From positions 1 through 12,494 of the forward strand of contig JAZUPA010000134.1 in assembly GCA_045604945.1 (NCBI GenBank): a DNA stretch of 12,494 bases. The letters run 5' to 3'. Under the pieces are notes generated by a model, which saw only the letters and a list, made by a program, of their open reading frames with translations, made no database searches and had not been told where the DNA came from. The position numbers and the translations under genes are program-made. This document shows positions 1-7,010 of this stretch, one piece after another. The stretch comes from JAISGQ01 sp045604945 (GTDB lineage: Bacteria > Bacillota > Clostridia > Oscillospirales > Acutalibacteraceae). Numbering within the stretch: position 1 is the first letter of the stretch; the number at the start of each line of letters is the position of its first letter.

Positions 1-246
1 AAATCCGTTAAGATGACACAGCAGGAAGCGGAGATTATCCAGCAGAAAGCAAATGAGAAAGGTGTATCATTTGGCAGGTATATGGTTGATTCGGCAGTAA
101 AAGGTGATAGAAACGGTAATAATCCAGAGCTTATGGTAGAAATTACGGATATTGCAAATATGGCGGAGGAGATTGCTAAACAGAAAGATCGCAGAGGTAT
201 GGCAGAACTCAAAAGGAGGGTTAGAGCATTATGGTCTCGGTTATAA
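1..246 (+). CDS. MobC-like plasmid mobilisation (relaxosome) protein, 5' end outside the window
   Basis: The reading frame is open to the left edge (K-S-V-K precedes the first ATG at 13), so only the C-terminal 81 residues are present. The start of the visible part reads like the helical part of MobC or ribbon-helix-helix relaxosome proteins: 'MTQQEAEIIQQKANEKG' followed by 'FGRYMVDSA', the pattern in which MobC proteins carry 'T..E...I...A...G.S...Y.R..A'. Such proteins bind the origin of transfer and help the relaxase nick it. The gene overlaps the downstream relaxase gene by 16 nt in another frame, the usual mobC-relaxase arrangement, which supports the call. The DNA-binding N-terminus cannot be examined. 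A generic ribbon-helix-helix antitoxin-like regulator is the main alternative, but the relaxase next door makes MobC more likely. Confidence 0.72.
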   Translation, partial: KSVKMTQQEAEIIQQKANEKGVSFGRYMVDSAVKGDRNGNNPELMVEITDIANMAEEIAKQKDRRGMAELKRRVRALWSRL

Positions 247-728
247 TAATTAGAAATACTTATGGCGGTGATTTGTATCTTCGCAAGGGATGTTTTTATG
301 TGACTAATCACCTGAGGGCGTATGCTCCCGGCGGACACGGTGTAGACTATACAGATGCATATGCGTGCTATGATGATATGGTGGCTGTAAAACGCTATTA
401 TGGTAAAACTTCGGATAATCCACTACTACATATTGTTGTATCTTACGATTACGGAGTAAAAGATATTGAAACTGCAAGTGAGTTAGGCAGGAGATGTGCA
501 AGATATTTTGATTCGCAGTATCAGAATGTGTTTTGTACCCATGAAGCAGATCACGAGTGTTCGTTTTTCCACACGCATATAATTGTAAATTCAGTGAGCT
601 ATAAAGACGGAAAGCTTATAAGTAGTTGGTATGGATATATGCAGCAATTCTGTCAGTTTGTCGCTTATGTTACAAATCAGAAGCCCTATCTAACATTGAA
701 AAATAAAGCTAATGATTTTGAGGATTAA
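231..728 (+). CDS. Short relaxase / mobilisation nuclease domain protein
   Basis: This 165-residue protein resembles the N-terminal nuclease domain of MobA/VirD2-type relaxases, which nick the transfer origin and stay attached to the DNA through a tyrosine. Visible features are a central 'LLHIVVSYD' strand and the histidine motif 'FFHTHIIVNS' (H114, H116, N120), matching the H-x-H-x3-N of relaxase motif III. An upstream H-rich stretch 'HEADHE' may supply the third histidine of the HUH site. The tyrosine nucleophile should lie near the N-terminus; Y11, Y16 and Y23 are candidates but I cannot choose. Usual relaxases of this group run to 300-500 residues, so this is either a shortened remnant or a minimal form. 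It overlaps the mobC-like gene by 16 nt and likely depends on translation of it. An origin of transfer would be expected upstream, outside the window. Confidence 0.7.
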   Translation: MVSVIIIRNTYGGDLYLRKGCFYVTNHLRAYAPGGHGVDYTDAYACYDDMVAVKRYYGKTSDNPLLHIVVSYDYGVKDIETASELGRRCARYFDSQYQNVFCTHEADHECSFFHTHIIVNSVSYKDGKLISSWYGYMQQFCQFVAYVTNQKPYLTLKNKANDFED

Positions 729-814
729 TGATATTTGATATTGAACACAGCCGTGAGTTTATAAATCTATTCCTCCCCGAATATAGACGGTTACTCATAA
801 AGAAGTTTTTATGA
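728..814 (+). CDS. Possible 28-aa micro-ORF coupled to the relaxase gene
   Basis: The relaxase stop codon and an ATG share one base (TAATG at 726-730), and a GAGG lies just upstream at 720-723. The ORF runs 28 codons: it begins MIFDIEHSREF, and ends RRLLIKKFL. The peptide is charged and amphipathic. It stops ten bases before the terminator hairpin at 824. It may be a real small protein of the mobilisation module, or the start of a longer gene lost when the neighbouring DNA was rearranged. No family is recognised. Confidence 0.35.
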   Translation: MIFDIEHSREFINLFLPEYRRLLIKKFL

Positions 815-823
815 TTTGAAGAT

Positions 824-865
824 AAGGTTGCGTAACCGCCTTGGTTACGCAACCTTTCTCTTTTT
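824..865 (+). terminator. Rho-independent terminator after the mobilisation genes
   Basis: A perfect 14-bp stem (824-837 with 843-856) encloses a 5-base loop and is followed on the plus strand by TCTCTTTTT. The T tract is on the plus strand, so it ends transcripts coming from the relaxase side. The stop codon and last codons of the minus-strand recombinase fragment lie within the hairpin and its tail, so the two ends are packed tightly and the hairpin could also slow convergent transcription. Confidence 0.85.
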
Positions 866-1681
866 GTCGTACTTCATGCTGTCAGCGACAGCAGTTGTAA
901 CGGCAACATCGAAACGATAGTGTATCTCGATTTCCTGCGTGCGATGACCGCTGCTCTTGTCAGGAGCATGAACAACGATCTTCTCGATAAGTTCGTGCAT
1001 GATTTCAGGTGTCAGCTCCGTGATATGCCCATATTTCTGTACTGCCCTGATGAATGCGGTCACATCGGCTGACTTCTGTTCGGCAGTATCAATGTAAGCG
1101 GTCAGCTCTGCTACGGTTGCTCTCATTTTCTTCTGCTCGTCCTCATATCCTGCGGACATCATAGAAAAGCGCTCATCGGAGATTTTCCCTGATACGTTGT
1201 CTTCGTAGAGCCTTGTGAACAGTCTGTCCAGTTCAGCGATACGCTTCTCTACGTCTCTCAGCTTCTTCCTGGACTTGGCAAGCTCTGAGGACTGCTTCTG
1301 AACAGAATTATCCATCGCTACCTGCACAAACTCGTCCTCGTTCTCCTTGACAAAGGAAATCATCTTGTTCAACTCACCGAGTATGATCTCTTTCAGAGCG
1401 ATCGTCCTGATGAAGTGGATTGTACATCCGTTCTTGTCTTTTGCATAAGTGCCGCATTTCAGATGTTCCTGATCTACGGTCATGGTTGTCGCTCGGCACA
1501 GATATAGCTTCTTTCCGCAGTCGGCACAGTAACAGATACCTGAAAACGGGTTGACTTCCTCATGCTTTGTCGGACGACGTTTGTTCTTGCGAAGTTCCTG
1601 AACCAAGTCAAACTCCTGCTGAGTGACAATAGCTTCATGAGTGTTCTCGAAAATCAGCCAATCCTCTTTTGGGTTATCCAC
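845..1681 (-). pseudogene. Large serine recombinase (TnpX/TndX type), C-terminal half only
   Basis: The frame encodes about 278 residues that match the C-terminal half of transposon-type large serine recombinases. In order: the junction segment with 'IFENTHEAIV' and 'LRKNKRRPTK'; a zinc beta-ribbon with C52-x2-C55 and C76/C86; a long charged helical region (about 110-200) of the coiled-coil type; and a C-terminal DUF4368-like tail ending 'YDKKRKVA'. The resolvase catalytic domain with its serine nucleophile, normally about the first 250-280 residues, is absent. An in-frame TGA lies two codons upstream of a GTG at 1681, so translation cannot extend further, and there is no clear ribosome binding site. 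It cannot catalyse recombination. Its broken end touches the broken end of the SSB-like fragment on the other strand, so both were probably cut by the same deletion or rearrangement. Confidence 0.85.
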
Positions 1682-1983
1682 ACATCACTACCGATTTGAA
1701 CGTTGTAACTGAGCAGGATTACAGCTACTGCAAATTCAGTATCGCAGTAGACCAGCCAAAACGCAATGGCATTGAAACGACCGAGACCGATATATTCACT
1801 TGTCTCGCATTCAATGATAACGCAAAGTCAGTGATTTTTCTCTACTCAAAGGGCGGACAGATAACCTTTGTCGGTTCGCTCAGAAAGGCTCCTGATAATA
1901 CTGTGGTTATTATCGTTGAGGAACTGCACTTCCAGAACAGATTTGCAGTCAAGGTCGATGCTGAATTGGGACAGCTTTTCTGA
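1681..1983 (+). pseudogene. Single-stranded DNA-binding (SSB)-like fragment, 5'-truncated
   Basis: The frame encodes an OB-fold typical of SSB proteins: 'ITTDLNVV', 'CKFSIAVDQP', then 'TDIFTCLAF', 'GGQITFVGSLR' and 'VVIIVEELHF', matching the order of SSB strands (L-T-x-D, F-x-I-A-V, D-F-x-x-C-x-A-x, G-x-x-x-x-V-x-G). The first strand of the fold ('M.N.V.L.G') is missing; the homology begins almost exactly at the junction with the recombinase fragment near 1681. The frame can be opened from a TTG at 1669, but those codons belong to recombinase-derived DNA and carry no good ribosome binding site. The acidic C-terminal tail of true SSB is also absent (it ends AELGQLF). SSB genes are common passengers on conjugative elements, which fits the relaxase nearby. 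It is most likely a dead remnant. Confidence 0.6.
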
Positions 1984-2206
1984 CGGAAACGGGCGGTATG
2001 CTCTCAGACGAACGAAAAATGCTCATAGCGACTTTCGGATATGATTACCGTTATTCTTATATATGAAACAAGGTTCTCAGAGTGGTTCTGAGAGCCTTGT
2101 TCTATTTATTATAGCACTTTAGAGCAAAGAAAAATACAATATACAAGCAACCACTCTATGTCACTATTTATAGATTTATATGTCATAAAAAAATGACTTT
2201 AACCTA
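1984..2206. other. Intergenic stretch with gene debris before the restriction operon
   Basis: No convincing gene lies here. A 22-codon frame from ATG 1998 to TGA 2066 (starts MLSDERKML, ends YDYRYSYI) is open without a strong ribosome binding site; the same frame reads upstream across the SSB-like stop codon, so it may be debris of a longer gene. After the hairpin at 2067 the DNA becomes very AT-rich up to the promoter at 2207 and carries several short repeats described separately. Confidence 0.5.
2067..2115 (+). terminator. Rho-independent terminator upstream of the restriction operon
   Basis: A 15-bp stem with one G-U pair (2067-2081 with 2087-2101) and a 5-base loop is followed by CTATTTATTATAG. 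The T-rich tail is on the plus strand. It insulates the restriction operon from transcripts coming from the mobile-element remnants. Confidence 0.8.
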
Positions 2207-2229
2207 TTGACAAACCACATAAGTAGTGA
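2161..2229. promoter_or_regulatory. Candidate operator repeats around the WYL gene promoter
   Basis: TCACTATTTATA at 2161-2172 recurs in inverted orientation at 2218-2229 (10 of 12 bases match); the second copy fills the spacer up to the -10 box. A short perfect palindrome GTCAT-A6-ATGAC lies at 2182-2197, ten bases upstream of the -35 box, and TATGTCA occurs twice, 22 bases apart, at 2157 and 2179. WYL-family repressors of defence operons are known to bind inverted repeats in their own promoters, so these are reasonable binding sites. That they are the sites here is inference; AT-rich DNA gives chance repeats easily. Confidence 0.45.
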
Positions 2230-2235
2230 TATAAT
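2207..2235 (+). promoter_or_regulatory. Consensus sigma-70/sigma-A promoter of the restriction operon
   Basis: TTGACA (2207-2212) and TATAAT (2230-2235) are both perfect matches to consensus with a 17-base spacer, and TGA directly precedes the -10 box (an extended -10). Transcription should begin near 2242, giving a leader of about 30 bases before the ATG at 2271, which has AGGAG at 2258-2262. Such a strong promoter in front of a restriction operon suggests it is held down by a repressor, most simply the WYL protein it transcribes first. Confidence 0.85.
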
Positions 2236-2270
2236 ATACAGTAAGATATTGTAAGTTAGGAGCAAGAACA

Positions 2271-3245
2271 ATGGCTGAAAATAATCAGAAGATTAAGCTG
2301 CTCAGGATAATGGAGTTTTTACGGGCGGAATCGACCGAAGGAAAGCCAGTATCTACCAGTCAGATCATAAGCTACCTTAATAGTATCCATATTTCCTGCG
2401 AACGTAGAACACTTTATAAAGATATGGATATGCTGATTGAAAGCGGTGCAAATATTGTTAAAACAGAACTTGGACGTGAGAATGCTTACTATATGAACGA
2501 GGTATCGTTCTCTCTTGCTGAGGTAAAAACTCTTATTGATGCTGTCCAGGCTGCTAACTTTATTCCGGCAGACAAGACTGCCGATCTGGTTGAAAAGCTC
2601 CTTTCTTATGCAGGAGTACGTCGTTCTGAGATTGTCAGGGATAATATTATCTTTTTCAATAACCACAAGCACTCCAACCAAGATATTTATGAGAATATCG
2701 AACAGATAGAACTTGCTATCAGGAAGAAAAAACAAGTAAGTTTCTACTACTTTGATTTAGACGAAAAGAGGAATCGTGTCTATCGTAAAGAAAAGAAACG
2801 ATACATCACCGATCCTGTTGCTCTTGTATTCAGCGAAGACAACTATTATCTCGTTGCATACAGTCAGAAGTATCAGAATGCAGTGAATTACAGAGTTGAC
2901 CGTATGGATACTGTTGAGGTCGAAGAAGAGCCTATCTGTGAAGAAGCTCTTATCAAGAAAAGAAAGACAGAAACTTATACAGAACAGGTATTTAAGATGT
3001 ATAACGGTGAAGCTGAACTTGTAACGATGGAGTTTGCGCCAGATAAGCTTGGCGTTATCTATGATAAGTTCGGAGAGAATATTGAGGTCAGACACGCTGA
3101 TAAAGGCTGGCTTAAAATAAAAGTTACGGTACAGATAAGTCCAACATTCTGGGGCTGGATATATCAGCTTGGAGATCAGATCAAGATTGTTTCCCCTGAG
3201 GGAATTAAACCGCCATTTGATATAAAGGAGTTTTACAATGATTGA
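2271..3245 (+). CDS. WYL-domain transcriptional regulator
   Basis: This 324-residue protein has the three parts of a typical WYL regulator: an N-terminal winged helix-turn-helix (about 1-75, including 'ERRTLYKDMDMLIESGANI'), a WYL domain (about 144-215) and a C-terminal WCX-like region (about 235-320). In the WYL core, 'DPVALVFSEDNYYLVAY' is visible; the signature W-Y-L is Y192-Y193-L194, with tyrosine for tryptophan. 'YRVDRMD' matches the conserved end of the domain. WYL domains are thought to sense nucleic acids or nucleotides, and WYL repressors such as BrxR and CapW control BREX and CBASS operons. It is the first gene behind the consensus promoter and overlaps hsdM by 8 bp, so it very likely regulates the operon, probably as an autorepressor. 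Activation rather than repression cannot be excluded. Confidence 0.9.
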   Translation: MAENNQKIKLLRIMEFLRAESTEGKPVSTSQIISYLNSIHISCERRTLYKDMDMLIESGANIVKTELGRENAYYMNEVSFSLAEVKTLIDAVQAANFIPADKTADLVEKLLSYAGVRRSEIVRDNIIFFNNHKHSNQDIYENIEQIELAIRKKKQVSFYYFDLDEKRNRVYRKEKKRYITDPVALVFSEDNYYLVAYSQKYQNAVNYRVDRMDTVEVEEEPICEEALIKKRKTETYTEQVFKMYNGEAELVTMEFAPDKLGVIYDKFGENIEVRHADKGWLKIKVTVQISPTFWGWIYQLGDQIKIVSPEGIKPPFDIKEFYND

Positions 3246-5325
3246 TAAGAAAATAGATGTAATGTGGGACGATACCCCGGTTGATGTATCTACTGAGGTC
3301 AACTTTATTTGGTCTATTGCCAATAAGTTGAGAGGTACATATCAGAGCGACAAGTACAAGGACGTTATTATTCCTATGGTCATTATCCGCCGCTTTGAGT
3401 GCGCATTGGAAGCTACGAAGCAGGCTGTCGTGGAGCAGTACAAGAAGAATCCTGCGTACCCTGCAAAGGCGATGTGCCGTGTGTCGGGGTATCAGTTCTT
3501 CAATACGAGCGAGTACACCCTTGCAGAGCTTGTCAATGATCCCGACCACCTTGCGGCGAATTTCAGAAACTACATCGAGGGCTTTTCTGCCAATGTGCAG
3601 GACATCATCAAGAGCCTTGACTTTGACAAGCAGATCGACAAGATGGATAAGAACAACCGTCTGCTGTCGGTGGTAAAGGCATTCTCGGAGCTTGACCTCG
3701 ATCCCAAGACCATTGACAATGTTAAAATGGGCTATATCTTTGAGGACTTGATCCGTAGGTTCTCAGAAAATGCCGAGGCTGGCGATCACTACACGGGCAG
3801 AGATATTATCAAGCTCATGGTCAACATTCTGCTTGCAGAGGGCTGTGATGATATTTTCGATGACCACAAGGAGATCACCATACTCGACCAGGCAGCAGGC
3901 ACAGGCGGTATGCTCTCGACTTCATATAACTTCATTCATCGCTATAACCCGACTGCGAATGTGCGTCTGTTCGGGCAGGAGATCAACCCTGAGTCCTATG
4001 CGATGTGCGTGGCTGAAATGCTTATCAAGGGGCAGAATGCCGAGAATATCCGTATGCAGGATACCATGAAGGCTGACTGTTTCCCCGACAGGCAGATGCG
4101 TTTCGTGATCGAAAACCCGCCGTTCGGAACTCCGTGGGGCGGTAAAGATGCCGCTGAGGGTGTAGAACAGGCAGTTAAAGAAGAAAACCAGAAGGGCTTT
4201 GACGGTCGCTTCGGTGCAGGACTGCCGGGTTCAGGCGATATGCAGTTACTTTTCATTCAGTCGGCTGTGAACAAGATGGACGATGCCCTCGGTCGTGCTG
4301 CAATCATCGAGAACGGCTCCCCACTGTTTTCGGGCGGTACATCTTCGGGAGAGAGTCAAATCAGACGGTGGCTGCTTGAAAATGACCTGATCGAAGCAAT
4401 TATCGCTCTCCCCACTGATCTTTTCTACAACACAGGTATCGCTACATACATTTGGGTGCTGTCAAAGAATAAGCGTGAGGAGCGCAAGGGCAAGATTCAG
4501 CTCATTGATGCAGGCACGATTTTCCACAAGCTCCGCAAGGCGCTCGGCAATAAGAAAAACGAGATCAGTCCCGAAGACCGTTCCGCTATCACGAAGCTGT
4601 ATGCGGACTTCACAGAGAACGAGCTTTGCAAGATCTATCCGAATACGGAGTTTATCTATCGTGAGTATACGGTCATGCAGCCGTTGCAGAGAAGCTATGC
4701 GGTGACTGAGGAACGTATTCAGGCAATGCTGTCAAAGGGTTCGTTGTCCTCGCTGTATGATCCTGCTAAGGTAGCAGAGCTTGAAAACGCTGAGGAGTTG
4801 ACGGGCAAAGAGGTCAAAAAACTCGAAAACTACCAGAACAACGCACCTGTTTACGAAGCTATCATCGAACTGCTGAGATGTGCCGATGATGATAAGGTAT
4901 ATTTATCCCCTGCGGAGTTCATGCCCGTACTGACTAAGATACTCAGCACCGCAACAACGGACAAGAAACTCCTTGACAAGATCGCTGACGGCCTTTCGGT
5001 CATGGACAAGTCCGCTGAAATTCAGCACGATAAGAAAGGCAACATCATCTACGATAAGGAGACAAAGGACACAGAGATTGTCAAGTTTGACGATAGCATC
5101 GAGGACTATATGGCTCGTGAGGTACTTCCCCATGTGCCTGATGCACAGTGGTTCTTTGAGGAAGATCTGAGCAAAAAGTCGCCCGTGGTCAAAACGGGTG
5201 CGGAGATTCCGTTTACAAGATATTTCTACAAGTACCAGCAGCCGAAGCCCTCGGAGGAGCTGGAACAGCAGTTCCTTGCACTGGAGAAATCGGTGAGTGA
5301 GAGGATTGCGAGGTTGTTTGGGTGA
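3238..5325 (+). CDS. hsdM: Type I restriction-modification system methyltransferase subunit HsdM
   Basis: The protein transfers a methyl group from S-adenosylmethionine to adenine N6 as part of the M2S modification enzyme and the M2SR2 restriction complex. It has the helical HsdM N-terminal domain (about 10-150), then the N6-adenine methyltransferase domain with the SAM-binding motif 'DQAAGTGGM' (D217-M225) and the catalytic 'NPPF' (N293-F296). 'GLPGSGDMQLLFIQ', 'FSGGTSSGESQIRRWLLE' and 'IIALPTDLFYNTGIATYIWVL' are typical of HsdM. At 695 residues it is longer than the roughly 530 of E. coli HsdM; the extra C-terminal part (about 480-695) contains 'REVLPHVPDAQWFFEE' and 'GAEIPFTRYFYKY', a form seen in one branch of type I systems. 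The start has AAGGAG at 3225-3230 and overlaps the WYL gene by 8 bp. All key residues are intact. Confidence 0.96.
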   Translation: MIDKKIDVMWDDTPVDVSTEVNFIWSIANKLRGTYQSDKYKDVIIPMVIIRRFECALEATKQAVVEQYKKNPAYPAKAMCRVSGYQFFNTSEYTLAELVNDPDHLAANFRNYIEGFSANVQDIIKSLDFDKQIDKMDKNNRLLSVVKAFSELDLDPKTIDNVKMGYIFEDLIRRFSENAEAGDHYTGRDIIKLMVNILLAEGCDDIFDDHKEITILDQAAGTGGMLSTSYNFIHRYNPTANVRLFGQEINPESYAMCVAEMLIKGQNAENIRMQDTMKADCFPDRQMRFVIENPPFGTPWGGKDAAEGVEQAVKEENQKGFDGRFGAGLPGSGDMQLLFIQSAVNKMDDALGRAAIIENGSPLFSGGTSSGESQIRRWLLENDLIEAIIALPTDLFYNTGIATYIWVLSKNKREERKGKIQLIDAGTIFHKLRKALGNKKNEISPEDRSAITKLYADFTENELCKIYPNTEFIYREYTVMQPLQRSYAVTEERIQAMLSKGSLSSLYDPAKVAELENAEELTGKEVKKLENYQNNAPVYEAIIELLRCADDDKVYLSPAEFMPVLTKILSTATTDKKLLDKIADGLSVMDKSAEIQHDKKGNIIYDKETKDTEIVKFDDSIEDYMAREVLPHVPDAQWFFEEDLSKKSPVVKTGAEIPFTRYFYKYQQPKPSEELEQQFLALEKSVSERIARLFG

Positions 5326-5341
5326 TTGAAAGGAGTTTCGT

Positions 5342-5716
5342 TTGAAAGAATTGTTTAGTTTTCTGTTTGATATTGCTACCGAACCGCTTGGATTGCCGAT
5401 TTCGTTTTGGTATGAATGGGCTATTTTGCTTGTTATCGGAGAATTTGCATATCAGATTGCATATGCCGCAGTTGGGAAAAGCGGCATGAGAGGTAATGCT
5501 GGAAGTGCTTTGCACTGGTTTATCAGAGTAATTGTATATGTAATTATTTGGGCAGTTATATATGCAGCAATTCAGATTTATTATTTTATCGCAGCAAACT
5601 GGCAGATCATTCTTATGATCGCAGGCAGCGTGGCAGGAGCCGCTATGCTCTGCATACTGGCGGTGACAGCTATGAGATTTTTCAAGAAGCATAGGACGGT
5701 GAACGGCAATGCGTGA
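5342..5716 (+). CDS. Small membrane protein with three predicted transmembrane helices
   Basis: I do not recognise the family. The start is a TTG at 5342 with AAGGAG seven bases upstream, giving 124 residues; 16 bases separate it from hsdM. Hydrophobic segments lie at about 24-44, 60-83 and 87-111, separated by a short polar loop (GKSGMRGN, 45-52) and a tight turn near A85-N86. The C-terminus 'RFFKKHRT' is basic and probably cytoplasmic. There is no cleavable signal peptide and no obvious catalytic motif. It overlaps hsdS by 8 bp, so it is translated as part of the RM operon. Type I RM enzymes have no known membrane subunit. Possible roles, all inferred, are a membrane-acting toxin or pore triggered in defence, or an anchor for the complex. 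A phage-like holin is a weaker alternative. Confidence 0.7.
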   Translation: MKELFSFLFDIATEPLGLPISFWYEWAILLVIGEFAYQIAYAAVGKSGMRGNAGSALHWFIRVIVYVIIWAVIYAAIQIYYFIAANWQIILMIAGSVAGAAMLCILAVTAMRFFKKHRTVNGNA

Positions 5717-7010
5717 AATGAAAGAAACAGGTATATCTTGGTTTCCTTTGATTCCTGTTGATTGGCAAACCGGAAGAATTAAAGATATTCTATCGGCATT
5801 AACAGATTACACTGCAAATGGCTCTTTTGGAGATTTAGCAAAAAATGTAACTTATCTTGATTATGAAGATTATGCACGTTTAGTACGCTTGACTGATTTA
5901 AGAGAAAACTTGAAGAATATGGGTGTTTATGTTGATGAGGATGGGTATAATTATCTTTCCAAATCGTCATTGTTTGGTGGTGAAATACTTGTCGCAAATG
6001 TAGGCGCATATGCAGGACTGTTTTGTGAGATGCCAACGGTAGATTATCCAGCAACTTTAGCTCCCAATATGTTTTTATTGCGAACAAACGACGTAATGCT
6101 TCAACACTATCTTTTATATGTAGGACTATCCTCGTTTGTTTGGGAACAGTTGTGTCAAAAAGCAATTTCTTCTGCACAACCTAAACTGAATAAAACCGAT
6201 GTAAAAACAACATTTATACCTATTCCACCTATTTCAGAGCAAAAACGAATAGCCGATTATCTTGACAATAAATGTGCACAGTTTGATTCGACTATCTCCG
6301 ACATTCAATCCCAAATCGAAGCCCTTGAAGAATACAAGCGCTCCGTCATTACCGAAGCGGTCACAAAGGGGCTTGATCGGGATGTGGAGATGAGGGATAG
6401 CGGTGTGCAGTGGATTGGTATGATGCCCACACATTGGGACTGCCAGCGTGGAAAGTATATTCTCCGCTATGTCCAGAAACCTGTTAGAGATGATGACGGG
6501 GTTATCACCTGTTTCCGTGACGGTGAAGTTACACTCCGCAGCAACAGACGAGAAGAAGGCTTCACTATGGCTGACAAGGAAATCGGCTATCAGGGCATTG
6601 ATGTTGGTGATCTCGTTGTTCACGGTATGGACGGTTTTGCAGGCTCTATCGGTATTTCCGATTCCAGGGGTAAGGCTTCTCCCGTCCTGAATGTCCTCGA
6701 CACAGAACAGAATAAGCGTTATATCATGTACTATCTGCGTAGTATGGCGTACAATGATGTTTTTGTTGCTTTGGCAACAGGTATTCGTGTGCGTTCCTGT
6801 GATCTTCGTTGGAACAAGCTCGCTGAATTGCTTTATCCTATGCCGCCTGTTGAGGAACAGCAGGCTATCGTTGAACACATCGACTCCGTTCTGGAGCGTA
6901 CAAACGCTATTATTGCCGATAAGAAACAGCAGATCGCAACCATCGAGGAATACAAGAAGTCACTCATTTTTGAGTATGTGACGGGGAAGAAGGAGGTAGT
7001 TAATGAGTAA
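5709..7010 (+). CDS. hsdS: Type I restriction-modification specificity subunit HsdS
   Basis: HsdS reads the split DNA target and holds the HsdM and HsdR subunits. The 433 residues show the two half-repeats of the family: 'KETGISWFPLIPVDW' begins the first target recognition domain and 'MRDSGVQWIGMMPTHW' (from M228) the second. Each half ends with a conserved helix: 'ISEQKRIADYLD' then 'QIEALEEYKRSVI', and 'VEEQQAIVEHID' then 'QIATIEEYKKSLI'. Both halves are complete, so the protein should recognise a bipartite site. The ATG at 5709 overlaps the membrane-protein gene (ATGCGTGA); an in-frame ATG at 5718 is an alternative. The DNA of the first domain (about 5820-6240) is about 36% GC by hand count against about 50% for 6301-6600, suggesting that this domain was exchanged. 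The recognition sequence cannot be predicted from here. Confidence 0.95.
   Translation: MREMKETGISWFPLIPVDWQTGRIKDILSALTDYTANGSFGDLAKNVTYLDYEDYARLVRLTDLRENLKNMGVYVDEDGYNYLSKSSLFGGEILVANVGAYAGLFCEMPTVDYPATLAPNMFLLRTNDVMLQHYLLYVGLSSFVWEQLCQKAISSAQPKLNKTDVKTTFIPIPPISEQKRIADYLDNKCAQFDSTISDIQSQIEALEEYKRSVITEAVTKGLDRDVEMRDSGVQWIGMMPTHWDCQRGKYILRYVQKPVRDDDGVITCFRDGEVTLRSNRREEGFTMADKEIGYQGIDVGDLVVHGMDGFAGSIGISDSRGKASPVLNVLDTEQNKRYIMYYLRSMAYNDVFVALATGIRVRSCDLRWNKLAELLYPMPPVEEQQAIVEHIDSVLERTNAIIADKKQQIATIEEYKKSLIFEYVTGKKEVVNE

Noticed and set aside
3238..5325. BREX PglX or a stand-alone type II/IIG methyltransferase
   Set aside because: The protein has the HsdM N-terminal domain and is followed by hsdS and hsdR, with no BrxC, PglZ or BrxL-like genes in the window.
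6234..6878. 214-codon open frame on the minus strand within hsdS
   Set aside because: It runs antisense to a conserved part of hsdS with no domain pattern or ribosome binding site.
845..7010. Recombinase-driven inversion of hsdS (phase-variable specificity)
   Set aside because: The only recombinase lacks its catalytic domain and is far away, there is a single complete hsdS, and no partial hsdS copy or long inverted repeat is present.
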